64,000 nt of DNA from Candidatus Bathyarchaeia archaeon (GCA_038882715.1 JAVZNR010000002.1:85093-149092), one strand, 5' to 3'; positions 41,969-49,961 are shown, counted from the first letter of the stretch. Numbers and translations are program-made. Notes: generated by a model from the letters alone, not told the origin.

Positions 41969-43507
41969 ATGTCTGAGAAGATCATAACAACGAGGGAGAT
42001 GCGCGCCTTAGACTTAAACGCCGAGTATTTCGGGATCTCAAGGCTACAACTAATGGAGAACGCTGGGAGAAGCGTCGCCGCCGAGATTGCGTCGCGTTTT
42101 AAACCATCAAACACGAAAATCTCCGTTTTCTGCGGTTTAGGTGGAAATGGCGGAGACGGCTTTGTCGCGGCAAGGCATCTAATATGCATGGGCTTTAAAG
42201 TTAACGTCTTACTCGCCGGAAGGCAATCCGACATAACCAACGAGGAATCTAGAAGGAACTGGGAGGCCTTAAGATCGTTACGCAAGTCGTTAACTCTACG
42301 CGAGGTTTACGATTCATCGCTTATACCTGATGTTGAAGCCGATGTCGTTGTGGACGCGCTTCTAGGAATAGGTTTAAAAAGCCCCCCTAGACCACCCATC
42401 TCACAAATGATAGAGAAGATTAATGAATTAGATGCCTTCCGAGTCGCGGTTGACGTCCCGAGCGGAATAGACTCGGATACAGGCGCGGTTTTAGGCGAAG
42501 CCGTAAAAGCGCACTTGACAGTTACATTTCACAAGCCGAAGCCGGGCCTTTTAAAAGCCAAGGAATATGTCGGCGAGTTAATCGTCAAGCAGATAGGGAT
42601 CCCGGAAGAAATTGAAAGTTTTGCTGGACCGGGCGATGTTTTAACCATATTAAAGCCTAGGCCGCCGGAAGCCCATAAAGGCGATTTCGGCAGGTTGCTT
42701 GTAGTTGGGGGAAGCGAGACATTCAGCGGCGCGCCCACTTTGACGGCTTTGGCGGCTTTAAGGGCTGGCGTAGACCTAGTTTACATCGCGGCGCCCCGTG
42801 AAACAGCTTACGCTATATCCTCGATATCGCCGGATCTTATAACTCTTAAGCTTGAAGGAGACCATTTAAGTGTAAGAAACATGCCGATAATAAGGAGCTA
42901 CGTGGAGAGGGTGACGGCCATCGCTATAGGTCCAGGCTTAGGCTTACATAAGGAGATTGAAGAAGCCGTTAACGAGATAGTGGAGGCGGCTGAAAAGCGG
43001 GGGATCCCAATATTGCTTGACGCTGATGGATTAAAAGCATTCGCTAACTTTAAGCATAGGCTTAAGACGCCAGCGGTCCTGACCCCCCATTTAGGCGAGT
43101 ATACTCTTTTAGCTGGCGAGAGGCCGCCGGAGGATCTTGAGGGAAGAGCTGAGCATGTGAAGAAGACGGCCGAGGATCTTAACGCAGTTATACTCTTAAA
43201 ATCCCACGTAGACATAATTTCGGACGGCTTCAGAATTAAATTTAATTTTACCGGGAACCCGGGCATGACCGTTGGCGGCACAGGCGATGTGCTTTCCGGC
43301 ATAGTTGCTGCTTTTCTATCTCAAGGTATAGATCCGTTTGAGGCTGCTGTGGCCGGAGCCTTCATTAACGGCGCCGCCGGAGACTTTGTGGTGGCTGAAA
43401 AGGGCTATCACATGGTTTCTAGCGACCTCATTGACTGGATACCGAAAGTTATGAATGATCCTATAAGCCATATGAAGATTAAGAGGCAGATGAGGGGGCA
43501 ACCATGA
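41969..43507 (+). CDS. nnr: Bifunctional NAD(P)H-hydrate epimerase/dehydratase
   Basis: A 512-residue fusion that repairs damaged NAD(P)HX. The N-terminal YjeF epimerase part (about 1-210) has RLQLMENAGRSVA, VFCGLGGNGGDGFVAARHL and VDVPSGIDSDTG. The C-terminal ribokinase-like dehydratase (about 220-505) has HKGDFGRLLVVGGS, IAIGPGLG, PILLDADGLKAF and the anion-hole GNPGMTVGGTGDVLSG. It is predicted to use ADP as in other archaea and bacteria. ATG 41969 is selected because GGTGG precedes it by five bases; GTG 41960 is also in frame. The stop overlaps the ATG of the presenilin-like gene. Confidence 0.93.
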   Translation: MSEKIITTREMRALDLNAEYFGISRLQLMENAGRSVAAEIASRFKPSNTKISVFCGLGGNGGDGFVAARHLICMGFKVNVLLAGRQSDITNEESRRNWEALRSLRKSLTLREVYDSSLIPDVEADVVVDALLGIGLKSPPRPPISQMIEKINELDAFRVAVDVPSGIDSDTGAVLGEAVKAHLTVTFHKPKPGLLKAKEYVGELIVKQIGIPEEIESFAGPGDVLTILKPRPPEAHKGDFGRLLVVGGSETFSGAPTLTALAALRAGVDLVYIAAPRETAYAISSISPDLITLKLEGDHLSVRNMPIIRSYVERVTAIAIGPGLGLHKEIEEAVNEIVEAAEKRGIPILLDADGLKAFANFKHRLKTPAVLTPHLGEYTLLAGERPPEDLEGRAEHVKKTAEDLNAVILLKSHVDIISDGFRIKFNFTGNPGMTVGGTGDVLSGIVAAFLSQGIDPFEAAVAGAFINGAAGDFVVAEKGYHMVSSDLIDWIPKVMNDPISHMKIKRQMRGQP

Positions 43508-44301
43508 GCGTAGATCTTCTACTGCCCTTAATCCTCTTCTCAATAATTGCGGCGTCGCTGCTAGTTTATAGGAGATTTGAGAGAAGGGTAAGGGGAATTT
43601 TAGAGGATAAGAAGCTTAAAGCCCATGAAGTGATCCTTATAGCCGCATCCATGGGCATATTTGTTACATTAATCGCCCTAATGCCGAGCTACTTGATCCA
43701 GACGCTCTTTCTATTCGCTTACTTCTATATGCTGCTAGTGTTCTCATACCTTATTTTAAATAAATGGTTTTTAGCGATATTTCCGCCAATAGCTTTCTTA
43801 GCCGCCTACCTCTCAACGATCTATCTGATGCCAGAAAACTCTCTAGCAGCGTTTATCTCCATGAACCTTTTAGCGGCATTCTTCGCAATCATGGTTATCA
43901 TATACATGAATTTCCTCTTCTCATGGAAGATCACTGTAATCTTCGCAGCACTTTTAACAATAATGGATTTCATACAGGTTTTTTGGACGGGACACATGGT
44001 TGAAGCAGCCTATAAAATGGAAGCCCTCCGATTACCGGTAACTATATCCTCGCATCTTGCAAAGCTGGGTTTAGGAGATGTTTTTCTATCCGGACTCTTA
44101 TCAGCGCAGACAGCTGCCAAGTATGGTCTCAGAACAGGTCTCGTCGTCGCTGCGGCAATAAGTGTATCCTTATTCATCTTCGAAATACTGGTTCTTAACT
44201 CCCTCATAGGCTACAGTGTTTTCCCAGCGACGATAATCGTTTTATTGGGTTGGCTTCTTGGAGTAGGTTTTCAACTTCTTAAAAAGGGGATTAAAAGTTG
44301 A
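43504..44301 (+). CDS. Presenilin-like A22 family intramembrane aspartyl protease
   Basis: A 265-residue protein with about eight to nine hydrophobic segments. Two intramembrane aspartates match presenilin/signal-peptide-peptidase motifs: Asp155 in LTIMDFIQVFWTGHMVEAA (the YD site, here MD) and Asp192 in LGLGD, the invariant GxGD site. The C-terminal PAL motif appears as Pro241-Ala-Thr, so its last residue differs. Archaeal homologs cleave membrane-spanning substrates. It begins four bases inside the Nnr stop (ATGA), so it is cotranslated with nnr, though no functional link is known. Substrates cannot be predicted. Confidence 0.78.
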   Translation: MSVDLLLPLILFSIIAASLLVYRRFERRVRGILEDKKLKAHEVILIAASMGIFVTLIALMPSYLIQTLFLFAYFYMLLVFSYLILNKWFLAIFPPIAFLAAYLSTIYLMPENSLAAFISMNLLAAFFAIMVIIYMNFLFSWKITVIFAALLTIMDFIQVFWTGHMVEAAYKMEALRLPVTISSHLAKLGLGDVFLSGLLSAQTAAKYGLRTGLVVAAAISVSLFIFEILVLNSLIGYSVFPATIIVLLGWLLGVGFQLLKKGIKS

Positions 44302-44338
44302 AGAAAAAAATTAAAGGGAGACTCTATTACAAAAATTC

Positions 44339-45547
44339 TTAATGGAGACTGTTTTCCTCTATGAAAACTTTTATCCTCTTTAGGCCTTCTTTTATGTTTT
44401 CCTCTGAGGCAGCATAGGAGATTCTCAGGTGCTCTCCATCACCCTCGTTTTTATGCCCAAAGTGAATATCAGATAAGACAGCTACACCGGCCCCGTAAAG
44501 CAGGCGCGCCCTGAAATCTTCAGAATCCTTTGCGCCGACAATCTTGCAGGCTTCTGTAACATTTGGCCAAGCGTAGAAGGCTCCCTTAGGCTTTAAGCAG
44601 CGGATGCCTTTAATTGAGTTTAAGCCATCAACTATTATTTCCCTTCTTCTCCTAAAGCTCTCAATCATTCTTCTCGAATCGTCTTGCGGGCCCTTTAGCG
44701 CAGTTAACGCCGCGTACTGATTTGGGTGTGGTGCACATGACTCGGTGTTTGTCACCCAGCGGGCTAAGTGTTGGGCGAGCTTCGGGTTCGCTGCAAAACC
44801 TATTCTCCAGCCGGTCATCGCATATGTCTTTGAGACCCCGTCTACGATCACCGTTCTCTCCAGCATTCCATCTATTGAGGCTATACTAACGAATTCGCCG
44901 TCATAAACCATTTGAGAGTAAACTTCATCTGAGAAAACCCATAGATTATCGTAGCGTTTCACTATATCGGCCATTTGCTCAAGAGTTTCCCTATCTAAAA
45001 CCCCGCCCGTAGGGTTGTGGGGTGAATTCAATATAAGCAGCCTAGTCCTCTCATTAACTATTTTCTCCAAGTATTCCACGTCTACTTTGAAGCCATTTTT
45101 TTCAAGTATTGGTAGTGGAACCGGCACTGCGCCGTACGCTCTTATCAAAGATTCATATATTGGGAAGCCGGGGTTAGGGTAGATAACCTCGTGGCCTTTA
45201 CCATGATCAGTAACCGAAAGTATAGTATACCCTATGAATGGTTTAGCGCCGCATGCGACCACAACCCATTCCGGCTTAATGTCAATCCCCCTAGTCTCAG
45301 AGAAATATTCAGCGATAGCCTCCCTGAGCTCCGGTATCCCAGCCGAAGGTGTATATCCAGTTTTTCCACTTCTTATGGCTTCTATTGCGCCCTCCTTAAT
45401 GTAGTTTGGTGTGTCAAAATCTGGTTGGCCTATGCAGAAGTTCATTATGCTTTTGCCCCTTCTAACCATCTCGTTTACTTCCCTTAAGACATCGAAAGCC
45501 GTTTCGGTTCCGAGATTTCTCGTTCTCTCTGATATATCTGGCATCAT
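44339..45547 (-). CDS. Class I/II aminotransferase
   Basis: A 402-residue PLP enzyme of the AspC/AlaT-like fold type I. FCIGQPDFDTPNYI is the N-terminal substrate loop, YTPSAGIPELREAIA follows, LNSPHNPTGGVL and VFSDEVYSQMVYDG line the cofactor pocket, and GVSKTYAMTGWRIGFAAN contains the Schiff-base Lys. LRISYAASEENIKEGL with the substrate-binding Arg closes the protein. It transfers amino groups between an amino acid and 2-oxoglutarate; aspartate, alanine or aromatic preference is undecidable here. It is on its own, with 38 bases before the convergent presenilin-like stop. Confidence 0.88.
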   Translation of the reverse strand: MMPDISERTRNLGTETAFDVLREVNEMVRRGKSIMNFCIGQPDFDTPNYIKEGAIEAIRSGKTGYTPSAGIPELREAIAEYFSETRGIDIKPEWVVVACGAKPFIGYTILSVTDHGKGHEVIYPNPGFPIYESLIRAYGAVPVPLPILEKNGFKVDVEYLEKIVNERTRLLILNSPHNPTGGVLDRETLEQMADIVKRYDNLWVFSDEVYSQMVYDGEFVSIASIDGMLERTVIVDGVSKTYAMTGWRIGFAANPKLAQHLARWVTNTESCAPHPNQYAALTALKGPQDDSRRMIESFRRRREIIVDGLNSIKGIRCLKPKGAFYAWPNVTEACKIVGAKDSEDFRARLLYGAGVAVLSDIHFGHKNEGDGEHLRISYAASEENIKEGLKRIKVFIEENSLH

Positions 45548-45686
45548 TATTCCCTCGCAACCATTTAGACCTATACTTGGCTAATCCCCTATTTCTTAAG
45601 AGGTACTTACTAAAAAATTTTCCCTTAAAAATAACGTATAAATAATTCAACCCGCAATGTCTAAAACTGTTTGGGGGTGGATAGTA

Positions 45687-45971
45687 ATGCTTAAGGCTGA
45701 GTATAAGGCTGAGGGAGGCAAGCTGATTAAGGTTCAGATGACTAAAAAGGGAGATAAAATAGATTCAATAAAAATAACCGGCGACTTCTTTATGCATCCG
45801 GAGGATCTTATCGATGATCTTGAAAAAACCCTTCTAGGCTGCCCCCTCGACGAAAACATAATAGCGGAGACCGTTAAACGCTTCATTAGAGATAGAGATG
45901 TGATGCTGCTGGGCGCAACCCCCGAAGACTTTGCGAAATGTATAATTAAGGCGGGTGGTAGAGATGGCTGA
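45687..45971 (+). CDS. lplB: Lipoate-protein ligase accessory domain (LplB type)
   Basis: A 94-residue protein equal to the C-terminal domain of bacterial LplA: MLKAEYKAEGGKLIKVQMTKKG, DFFMHPEDLIDDLEKTLLGCPLDE and ATPEDFAKCIIKAG. As in Thermoplasma, the ligase is split and both parts are needed to form lipoyl-AMP. The frame extends to 45657, but ATG 45687 follows GGGTGG and the conserved start MLKAEYK, so it is chosen. Its end overlaps the lplA start by eight bases. TATA-like CGTATAAATAA is near 45633. Confidence 0.85.
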   Translation: MLKAEYKAEGGKLIKVQMTKKGDKIDSIKITGDFFMHPEDLIDDLEKTLLGCPLDENIIAETVKRFIRDRDVMLLGATPEDFAKCIIKAGGRDG

Positions 45972-46734
45972 GAAGTGGCGTCTACTAGACACTGGCGTTA
46001 ACGATGCGTTTTATAATATGGCTTTAGATGAAGCTATAGCGGTAGCCAGATCTAGAAACATTGTTCCGAACACCATACGCTTCTTTAGATGGGAGCCTTC
46101 AGCCGTCTCCATAGGATACTTCCAAAGCATGGAGGAAGAGGTGGACATAGAGGCTTGTAGGAGATTAGGCATCGACTACGTTAGAAGAAGGACCGGGGGC
46201 GGAGCCGTGTACCATGACCTTAATGGAGAACTAACTTACAGCATAATAATCAATGAAGATCATCCGCTGGTCTCCAGAGACTTTCAAAAAACATACGAGA
46301 ACCTTTGTTCAGGGTTGGTTAGGGGGCTTAGGCTTCTAGGTGTTCCCGCAGAGTTTAAACCAATAAACGATATAGTTGTTGGGGGGAAGAAGATTTCTGG
46401 AAATGCCCAAACAAGGGGAATGGGCGTTGTACACCAGCATGGCACAATACTCCGCGATGTAAACCCGACAATAATGTTCACGGTGCTTAAGGTTCCCAGC
46501 GAAAAGATCCGTGACAAAATGATAAAATCCGCGGAGGAAAGGGTAACCTCAATAAAAAGATATTTAGGGAGAGAGGTTAGCTTTGAGGAACTTAAACATG
46601 CTTTAATAAAGGGTTTCGAGGAGTCTTTTGGAATAGAGCTGGTGCCCGGAAAAGTAGATGTTTTCGAAGAAGAGTTGGCGGTAACTTTGAAAAGAGAGAA
46701 ATACTCGACTAGAGAATGGAATTTCAGGAGGTAG
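45964..46734 (+). CDS. lplA: Lipoate-protein ligase A, catalytic subunit
   Basis: A 256-residue catalytic half of a bipartite lipoate ligase. WRLLDTGVNDAFYNMALDEAIA opens the fold, RRRTGGGAVYHDLNGELTYS is the lipoyl-AMP loop, and GGKKISGNAQTRG contains the catalytic Lys. It activates lipoate and attaches it to lipoyl domains of oxo-acid dehydrogenases or GcvH. ATG 45964 is chosen over GTG 45955 because GGTGGTAGAG precedes it. The protein lacks the accessory C-terminal domain, which the preceding overlapping gene supplies. Confidence 0.88.
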   Translation: MAEKWRLLDTGVNDAFYNMALDEAIAVARSRNIVPNTIRFFRWEPSAVSIGYFQSMEEEVDIEACRRLGIDYVRRRTGGGAVYHDLNGELTYSIIINEDHPLVSRDFQKTYENLCSGLVRGLRLLGVPAEFKPINDIVVGGKKISGNAQTRGMGVVHQHGTILRDVNPTIMFTVLKVPSEKIRDKMIKSAEERVTSIKRYLGREVSFEELKHALIKGFEESFGIELVPGKVDVFEEELAVTLKREKYSTREWNFRR

Positions 46735-46746
46735 AAGAACTAGCGG

Positions 46747-47424
46747 CTAGACTTGTCGATCGCTCGCTTTCATCTTTCCTTTTTTCAGCTCATCGATAAC
46801 ATTTAGTATTTCTTTAACTATGACTTCTGGGGGCGTCATTAAATCATTACAATGTATGTCTCTTAGGACCCCTTTTTCCCTGTAGTAATGTATTAGCGGC
46901 TCCGTGCTTCTCCTATAAACATTTAGGCGCTCCCTAATAACATCGGGTTTATCATCGTCTCTTTGGTATAGCTCGCCGCCACACGCATCGCAGACCTCGT
47001 CCACCCTCGGTTTTAATGTAAGCCTATTATATATGGCTCCACACTGCCTGCACACAAGCCTGTTAGATAAGCGCTGGACAATTATTTCGTCCGGCACATT
47101 CAGGTTTACAACTAGATCTATCTTGGAAATTTTTTCAAGTTCTTCAGCCTGCCTTAAAGTCCTTGGAAAACCGTCAAGTATAAAGCCCCTCTGGGCATCG
47201 GGTTTCCTAAGCCTATTAACCAGCATAGCAATAATTATTTCGTCCGGCACCAGTTCACCCCTATCGCTATACTCCTTAATCCGCTTTCCAATCTCCGTCT
47301 GAGCCTTTATCTCCTCACGAACCATATCGCCAGTAGAGATATGCGGGACACCAAGTATCGCGGTGAGCCTAGAGGCATACGTCCCCTTCCCAGATCCAGG
47401 CGGGCCAAGCATAACGATTCTCAT
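46747..47424 (-). CDS. adk: Adenylate kinase
   Basis: A 225-residue kinase catalysing ATP + AMP to 2 ADP. MRIVMLGPPGSGKGTYASRL is the P-loop start, ISTGDMVREEIK binds AMP, ILDGFPRTLRQAEEL is conserved, and the LID carries four cysteines, CRQCGAIYNR...CDACGG, which bind zinc. This is the long-LID bacterial-type architecture rather than the trimeric short archaeal AdkA. The ORF reads back to 47481, but homologs start at MRIVMLG, so ATG 47424 is used. It is the last chromosomal gene before the mobile element. Confidence 0.93.
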   Translation of the reverse strand: MRIVMLGPPGSGKGTYASRLTAILGVPHISTGDMVREEIKAQTEIGKRIKEYSDRGELVPDEIIIAMLVNRLRKPDAQRGFILDGFPRTLRQAEELEKISKIDLVVNLNVPDEIIVQRLSNRLVCRQCGAIYNRLTLKPRVDEVCDACGGELYQRDDDKPDVIRERLNVYRRSTEPLIHYYREKGVLRDIHCNDLMTPPEVIVKEILNVIDELKKGKMKASDRQV

Positions 47425-47550
47425 ATAGGCCACCATGGCATAGGTGTTTAGCGTTAAATAAGAGGTAGAGGGAGGCTCCACATAAATGTTTATTTATCTT
47501 AAAGTTTGGTAAATCGTGGATTTTTTAACCTCAGCTTTCATCATAAAAGA

Positions 47551-47563
47551 ATAAAAATTAAAT
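47551..47563. repeat. Left 13-bp target-site duplication
   Basis: ATAAAAATTAAAT directly abuts the outer CCCC end of the left terminal inverted repeat. The identical 13 bases follow the right end at 52069-52081. Removing the element and one copy restores a continuous AT-rich sequence in the promoter of the 52117 gene, so this is the host target duplicated on insertion. Confidence 0.9.
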
Positions 47564-47679
47564 CCCCAAACCCAAACCCACATCCCCACCCCCGTATCCC
47601 ACTACCCTCAGTCACAGTCAGTCACAGTCAGTCACACAGTCAGTCAGCCACAAACAAAAACAAAAAAAGAAAAAAGGCT
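47564..47679. repeat. Left terminal inverted repeat (116 bp)
   Basis: Outer to inner it holds a C-rich end (CCCCAAACCCAAACCC and further C-tracts), a GTCA/GTCACA tandem block, and an A-rich end. It matches the right end inverted almost perfectly: one T/C difference in the first 60 bases, one extra 10-base unit (GTCAGTCACA) here, and small A-run differences. The nearest element gene ends four bases inside it. Confidence 0.92.
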
Positions 47680-47682
47680 AAA

Positions 47683-47871
47683 CTAAGCCCTATGCTTAAA
47701 CCATAGGTAAACTGCTAAGGCGACGACAAAGAATGAGATTAGCATAACTGTGAAGAAACGTACTTCAGGGTTAATAGGGTATTGACCAGCCATATAGTTT
47801 ATTGTCAACGGAAATATGAAGAATATTGTAAAGAGCCAAGCTAAAAGAACGATCAGCCTACTCGCTTCCAT
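47683..47871 (-). CDS. Small two-helix membrane protein of the element
   Basis: A 62-residue protein with two hydrophobic helices (about 5-25 and 38-58) joined by a short loop, ending in KHRA. No family is recognised. It is the last gene of the element's left operon, overlapping the primase-like gene by 14 bases and ending four bases from the inverted repeat. A role in membrane attachment, exclusion or a toxin-like effect is possible but unproven. Confidence 0.55.
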   Translation of the reverse strand: MEASRLIVLLAWLFTIFFIFPLTINYMAGQYPINPEVRFFTVMLISFFVVALAVYLWFKHRA

Positions 47872-48307
47872 TCCCGTAAACCCCTAGCTTATCAATCAAA
47901 CTCAGAATCTTCTCCCTAGCGTTAAAGTAAACCCGTATGCCTAAATCCTGCCTTCCAACCCTACAAACAACCATAGGAATATGCCTAAAACCTTCTTTAG
48001 TGGGCTTTGGGCTAAGCCTAAGTGTTTCAGCCTCTTTAATCAACTGCATGCAAACCCACTTATACACATTAGGGTTACCGCTCATTATAGCTATCCAAGC
48101 CATAATCTTGTAAACCTTACTCCAATATCTGAAAGGCCTATTAAAAACAACATGATAGTTTCCTTGACTGCTCTCAAGAATAACATAACCGCCCAACTTA
48201 AACCGCTTAAGCACTAAATCAGCTAACTCCTTAACCTTCTCCAACGGCATGCCATCCAAATCAACCATAACAATATTCCTAAGCGTTAAGCCCACTATAG
48301 GGGGCAT
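47858..48307 (-). CDS. Candidate minimal archaeo-eukaryotic primase-like protein
   Basis: A 149-residue protein. IVMVDLDG (Asp16, Asp18) fits the hhhDhD metal motif of archaeo-eukaryotic primases, and ESSQGNYHVVF (Ser46-His52) fits the sxH nucleotide motif with its strand; ETLRLSPKP near 95 may be the basic third region. Order and spacing match the AEP catalytic core, though it is about half the usual length and lacks a zinc or helicase domain. It could make primers for element replication in the absence of a PolB. An alternative is an unrelated small RNA-recognition-motif-fold replication initiator. It starts four bases after the upstream gene's stop. Confidence 0.5.
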   Translation of the reverse strand: MPPIVGLTLRNIVMVDLDGMPLEKVKELADLVLKRFKLGGYVILESSQGNYHVVFNRPFRYWSKVYKIMAWIAIMSGNPNVYKWVCMQLIKEAETLRLSPKPTKEGFRHIPMVVCRVGRQDLGIRVYFNAREKILSLIDKLGVYGNGSE

Positions 48308-48310
48308 AGG

Positions 48311-48769
48311 CTAGCTAATCACCTCTGGCCGATAATCCCACTCCATCCAATAATCAAGATACCTACGGGCTTCCTTAGCATGGCACTCAACAAAACGCTT
48401 CTTAGGAGGATGGATAACAGCATCCTGCATAGCCCTATACAACTGCCTACCCGTTCCATACATCTCTAAACGCCTACTCTCCCCTCCAACCGTTCCATAA
48501 AGAGCTATACGCTTACCCGCCTCAACCCACCTAACCCTAGCCCGCCTAACAGTAACCACCATAGGCGCTTTCTCACTCTCCCTAACCCTCTTTAAAAGAT
48601 CTTTTCTCCTCATCCCAAGCCCCTCTCTCTGCAATTCTCTCTGAATCAAGTTAGCTGAATAGCCTCGATGAACATAATCCCTAATAAGTCTTTCACGCCT
48701 CTTAACTTCAGCCTCACTAAGCCTTTTCCCCGCCAACTTCCTAGCCTCCGTAAGCTTGTTTACTGTCAT
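48311..48769 (-). CDS. Basic DNA-binding-like protein of the element
   Basis: A 152-residue, strongly basic protein without recognised family. Residues about 20-60 (VKRRERLIRDYVHRGYSANLIQRELQREG) look like a helix-turn-helix, followed by a beta-rich stretch (VVTVRRARVRWVEAGKRIALYGTVGG) and a C-terminal part with single Cys and aromatic residues. It overlaps the zinc-finger gene before it by 29 bases and is followed by the primase-like gene, so it may assist replication or transposition. Confidence 0.5.
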   Translation of the reverse strand: MTVNKLTEARKLAGKRLSEAEVKRRERLIRDYVHRGYSANLIQRELQREGLGMRRKDLLKRVRESEKAPMVVTVRRARVRWVEAGKRIALYGTVGGESRRLEMYGTGRQLYRAMQDAVIHPPKKRFVECHAKEARRYLDYWMEWDYRPEVIS

Positions 48770-49052
48770 CCATCATCTTCTTAGCCGTTAAGCGTGTTAA
48801 ACCTCCACGCATGAGAATAAGTAAAATCTGTTCGTCAGGTATGCCTTGAAGCCTAGCCTTATGGATTGCTTCAAGCTTCGCTTTTCTCCAAGAAAGCCCC
48901 CTCATGTAAGTAGGATCTAAAAGGTCGTTCTCTAAACTTTTGTCTAAAGGAACTTTAGGGTTATCTGATTTATAGGTTTTCATGCACTCTTCACTACAGA
49001 AGTCTAGGCCTTCTGGAATAGGTTTACCGCAAACCCTACAGTTCTTAGCCAC
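48741..49052 (-). CDS. Zinc-finger protein of the element, longer
   Basis: A 103-residue protein starting with a four-cysteine zinc ribbon, CRVCGKPIPEGLDFCSEEC, and continuing with a charged helical region (SWRKAKLEAIHKARLQGIPDEQILLILMRGG). GTG 49052 is selected: GGAGG of the preceding gene's end lies nine bases upstream, whereas TTG 49061 would touch it. It shares the CxxC...FCSxEC type finger with the 49045 protein, suggesting tandem duplication of that module. Its 3' end overlaps the next gene. Confidence 0.55.
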   Translation of the reverse strand: MAKNCRVCGKPIPEGLDFCSEECMKTYKSDNPKVPLDKSLENDLLDPTYMRGLSWRKAKLEAIHKARLQGIPDEQILLILMRGGLTRLTAKKMMDDSKQAYGG

Positions 49053-49209
49053 TCTTCTCAACCTCCATAACTTTCTTGAGAAACTGCATTTTGTTTTCTA
49101 ATGCTAGTTTCCGCTTGTATTCAAAGAAGCATTCTAGGCTACAGAATTTTCGTGGTCTATCGCTTATGAATTCTTTACCGCATTTTAAACATACGCATGT
49201 ATATGGCAT
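49045..49209 (-). CDS. Small zinc-finger protein of the element
   Basis: A 54-residue protein: CVCLKCGKEF, then RKFCSLECFFEY, a four-Cys treble-clef/zinc-ribbon like finger, then a basic helix ending VEKSG. A near-consensus ribosome site GGAGGTGATT lies seven bases before ATG 49209. It opens the five-gene left operon and overlaps the next start by eight bases. Likely a DNA- or protein-binding accessory; the function is unknown. Confidence 0.6.
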   Translation of the reverse strand: MPYTCVCLKCGKEFISDRPRKFCSLECFFEYKRKLALENKMQFLKKVMEVEKSG

Positions 49210-49274
49210 TTTTCAATCACCTCCTTTTCTACAAAAGATTTATATGGAGTGAATTTGGATATAGTTTTTGGATG

Positions 49275-49295
49275 GCTATATTGCCATATTATAGC
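49275..49295. promoter_or_regulatory. GCTATA-N9-TATAGC dyad in divergent element promoter
   Basis: Inverted arms GCTATA (49275-49280) and TATAGC (49290-49295) lie between the left operon (start 49209, minus) and the winged-helix gene (start 49320, plus). The arms resemble TATA elements, and a nested ATTGC...GCAAT pair overlaps. The position allows joint control of both directions, possibly by the winged-helix protein itself. Confidence 0.35.
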
Positions 49296-49319
49296 AATTA
49301 AATATAAGGGAAAAGCTAT

Positions 49320-49961
49320 ATGAAAGCCAAACATGAGGGAATGAAAGACAAGCGTGAGGGAAAAGAGAAAAAGGCTACAACGAAAATCAAGATAGGCATA
49401 TTTCAAGGAAAACAAGCCAAATACAATAGGTTTCTTCTCGAAACATTGTATGATGAGGGTCCATTATCAGCTTGGGAATTAGCTAAAAAGGCAAGAGAAA
49501 ACCAAAACCTACATAGCCTTCATGCCATTTTCAATAAAAGGTTGAGGATTCTGGAAAAGAAGGGATATGTGAAGAGGGTTGAAGGAAAATGGCTTTTACA
49601 GTTTAAAGGCATGATCGCCGTTCTAATAATTCAAGAAAACCCTAAGCCTTTTAATGAAATTTGGGTTCAACTGGTTGAAAACCTCTTAGGGATAGATGAA
49701 AAAGACTTGGCGTTTTTAAGAAGCCGTAGAAGAATCGAAAAATATCTTAAATTTATAAGGGCAAAACTTGAGGATTTGAAAAAGTATGAAAACTGGGTTT
49801 TATTATCTGATTATGTTAAAAAGATGATGGAGAAAGGCTTTTTCAACCTTGATGTTATTGAAAATGAAATTTTAGCGATGCTAATAATTGGAAAAATTTT
49901 ACATGAACAAGAATATGCAGAAAAAGATTTAGAGAATCTAATTAAAGAACTACTATTCTAG
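49320..49961 (+). CDS. Winged-helix protein of the element
   Basis: A 213-residue basic protein. After about 35 charged residues, KYNRFLLETLYDEGPLSAWELAKKARE, HAIFNKRLRILEKKGYVKRVEGKW form a MarR/PadR-like winged helix (about 38-95). The rest is helical and Lys/Glu-rich. It could repress the element or bind its ends with Cas1. Its stop lies inside the 3' end of cas1 (20-base convergent overlap), linking the two genes physically. The ATG has a weak AAGGGA ribosome site. Confidence 0.6.
   Translation: MKAKHEGMKDKREGKEKKATTKIKIGIFQGKQAKYNRFLLETLYDEGPLSAWELAKKARENQNLHSLHAIFNKRLRILEKKGYVKRVEGKWLLQFKGMIAVLIIQENPKPFNEIWVQLVENLLGIDEKDLAFLRSRRRIEKYLKFIRAKLEDLKKYENWVLLSDYVKKMMEKGFFNLDVIENEILAMLIIGKILHEQEYAEKDLENLIKELLF

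Noticed and set aside
47610-47650. GTCA/GTCACA repeats as a CRISPR array
   Set aside because: Units are only 4-10 bases without spacers; they are tandem repeats within the inverted repeat, and the same block occurs inverted at the other end.
47506-47706. Plus-strand open frame of 66 codons across the left inverted repeat
   Set aside because: It consists of C-rich and GTCA repeat sequence (Pro/His/Ser runs) and has no ribosome site; it is an artefact of the repeat.
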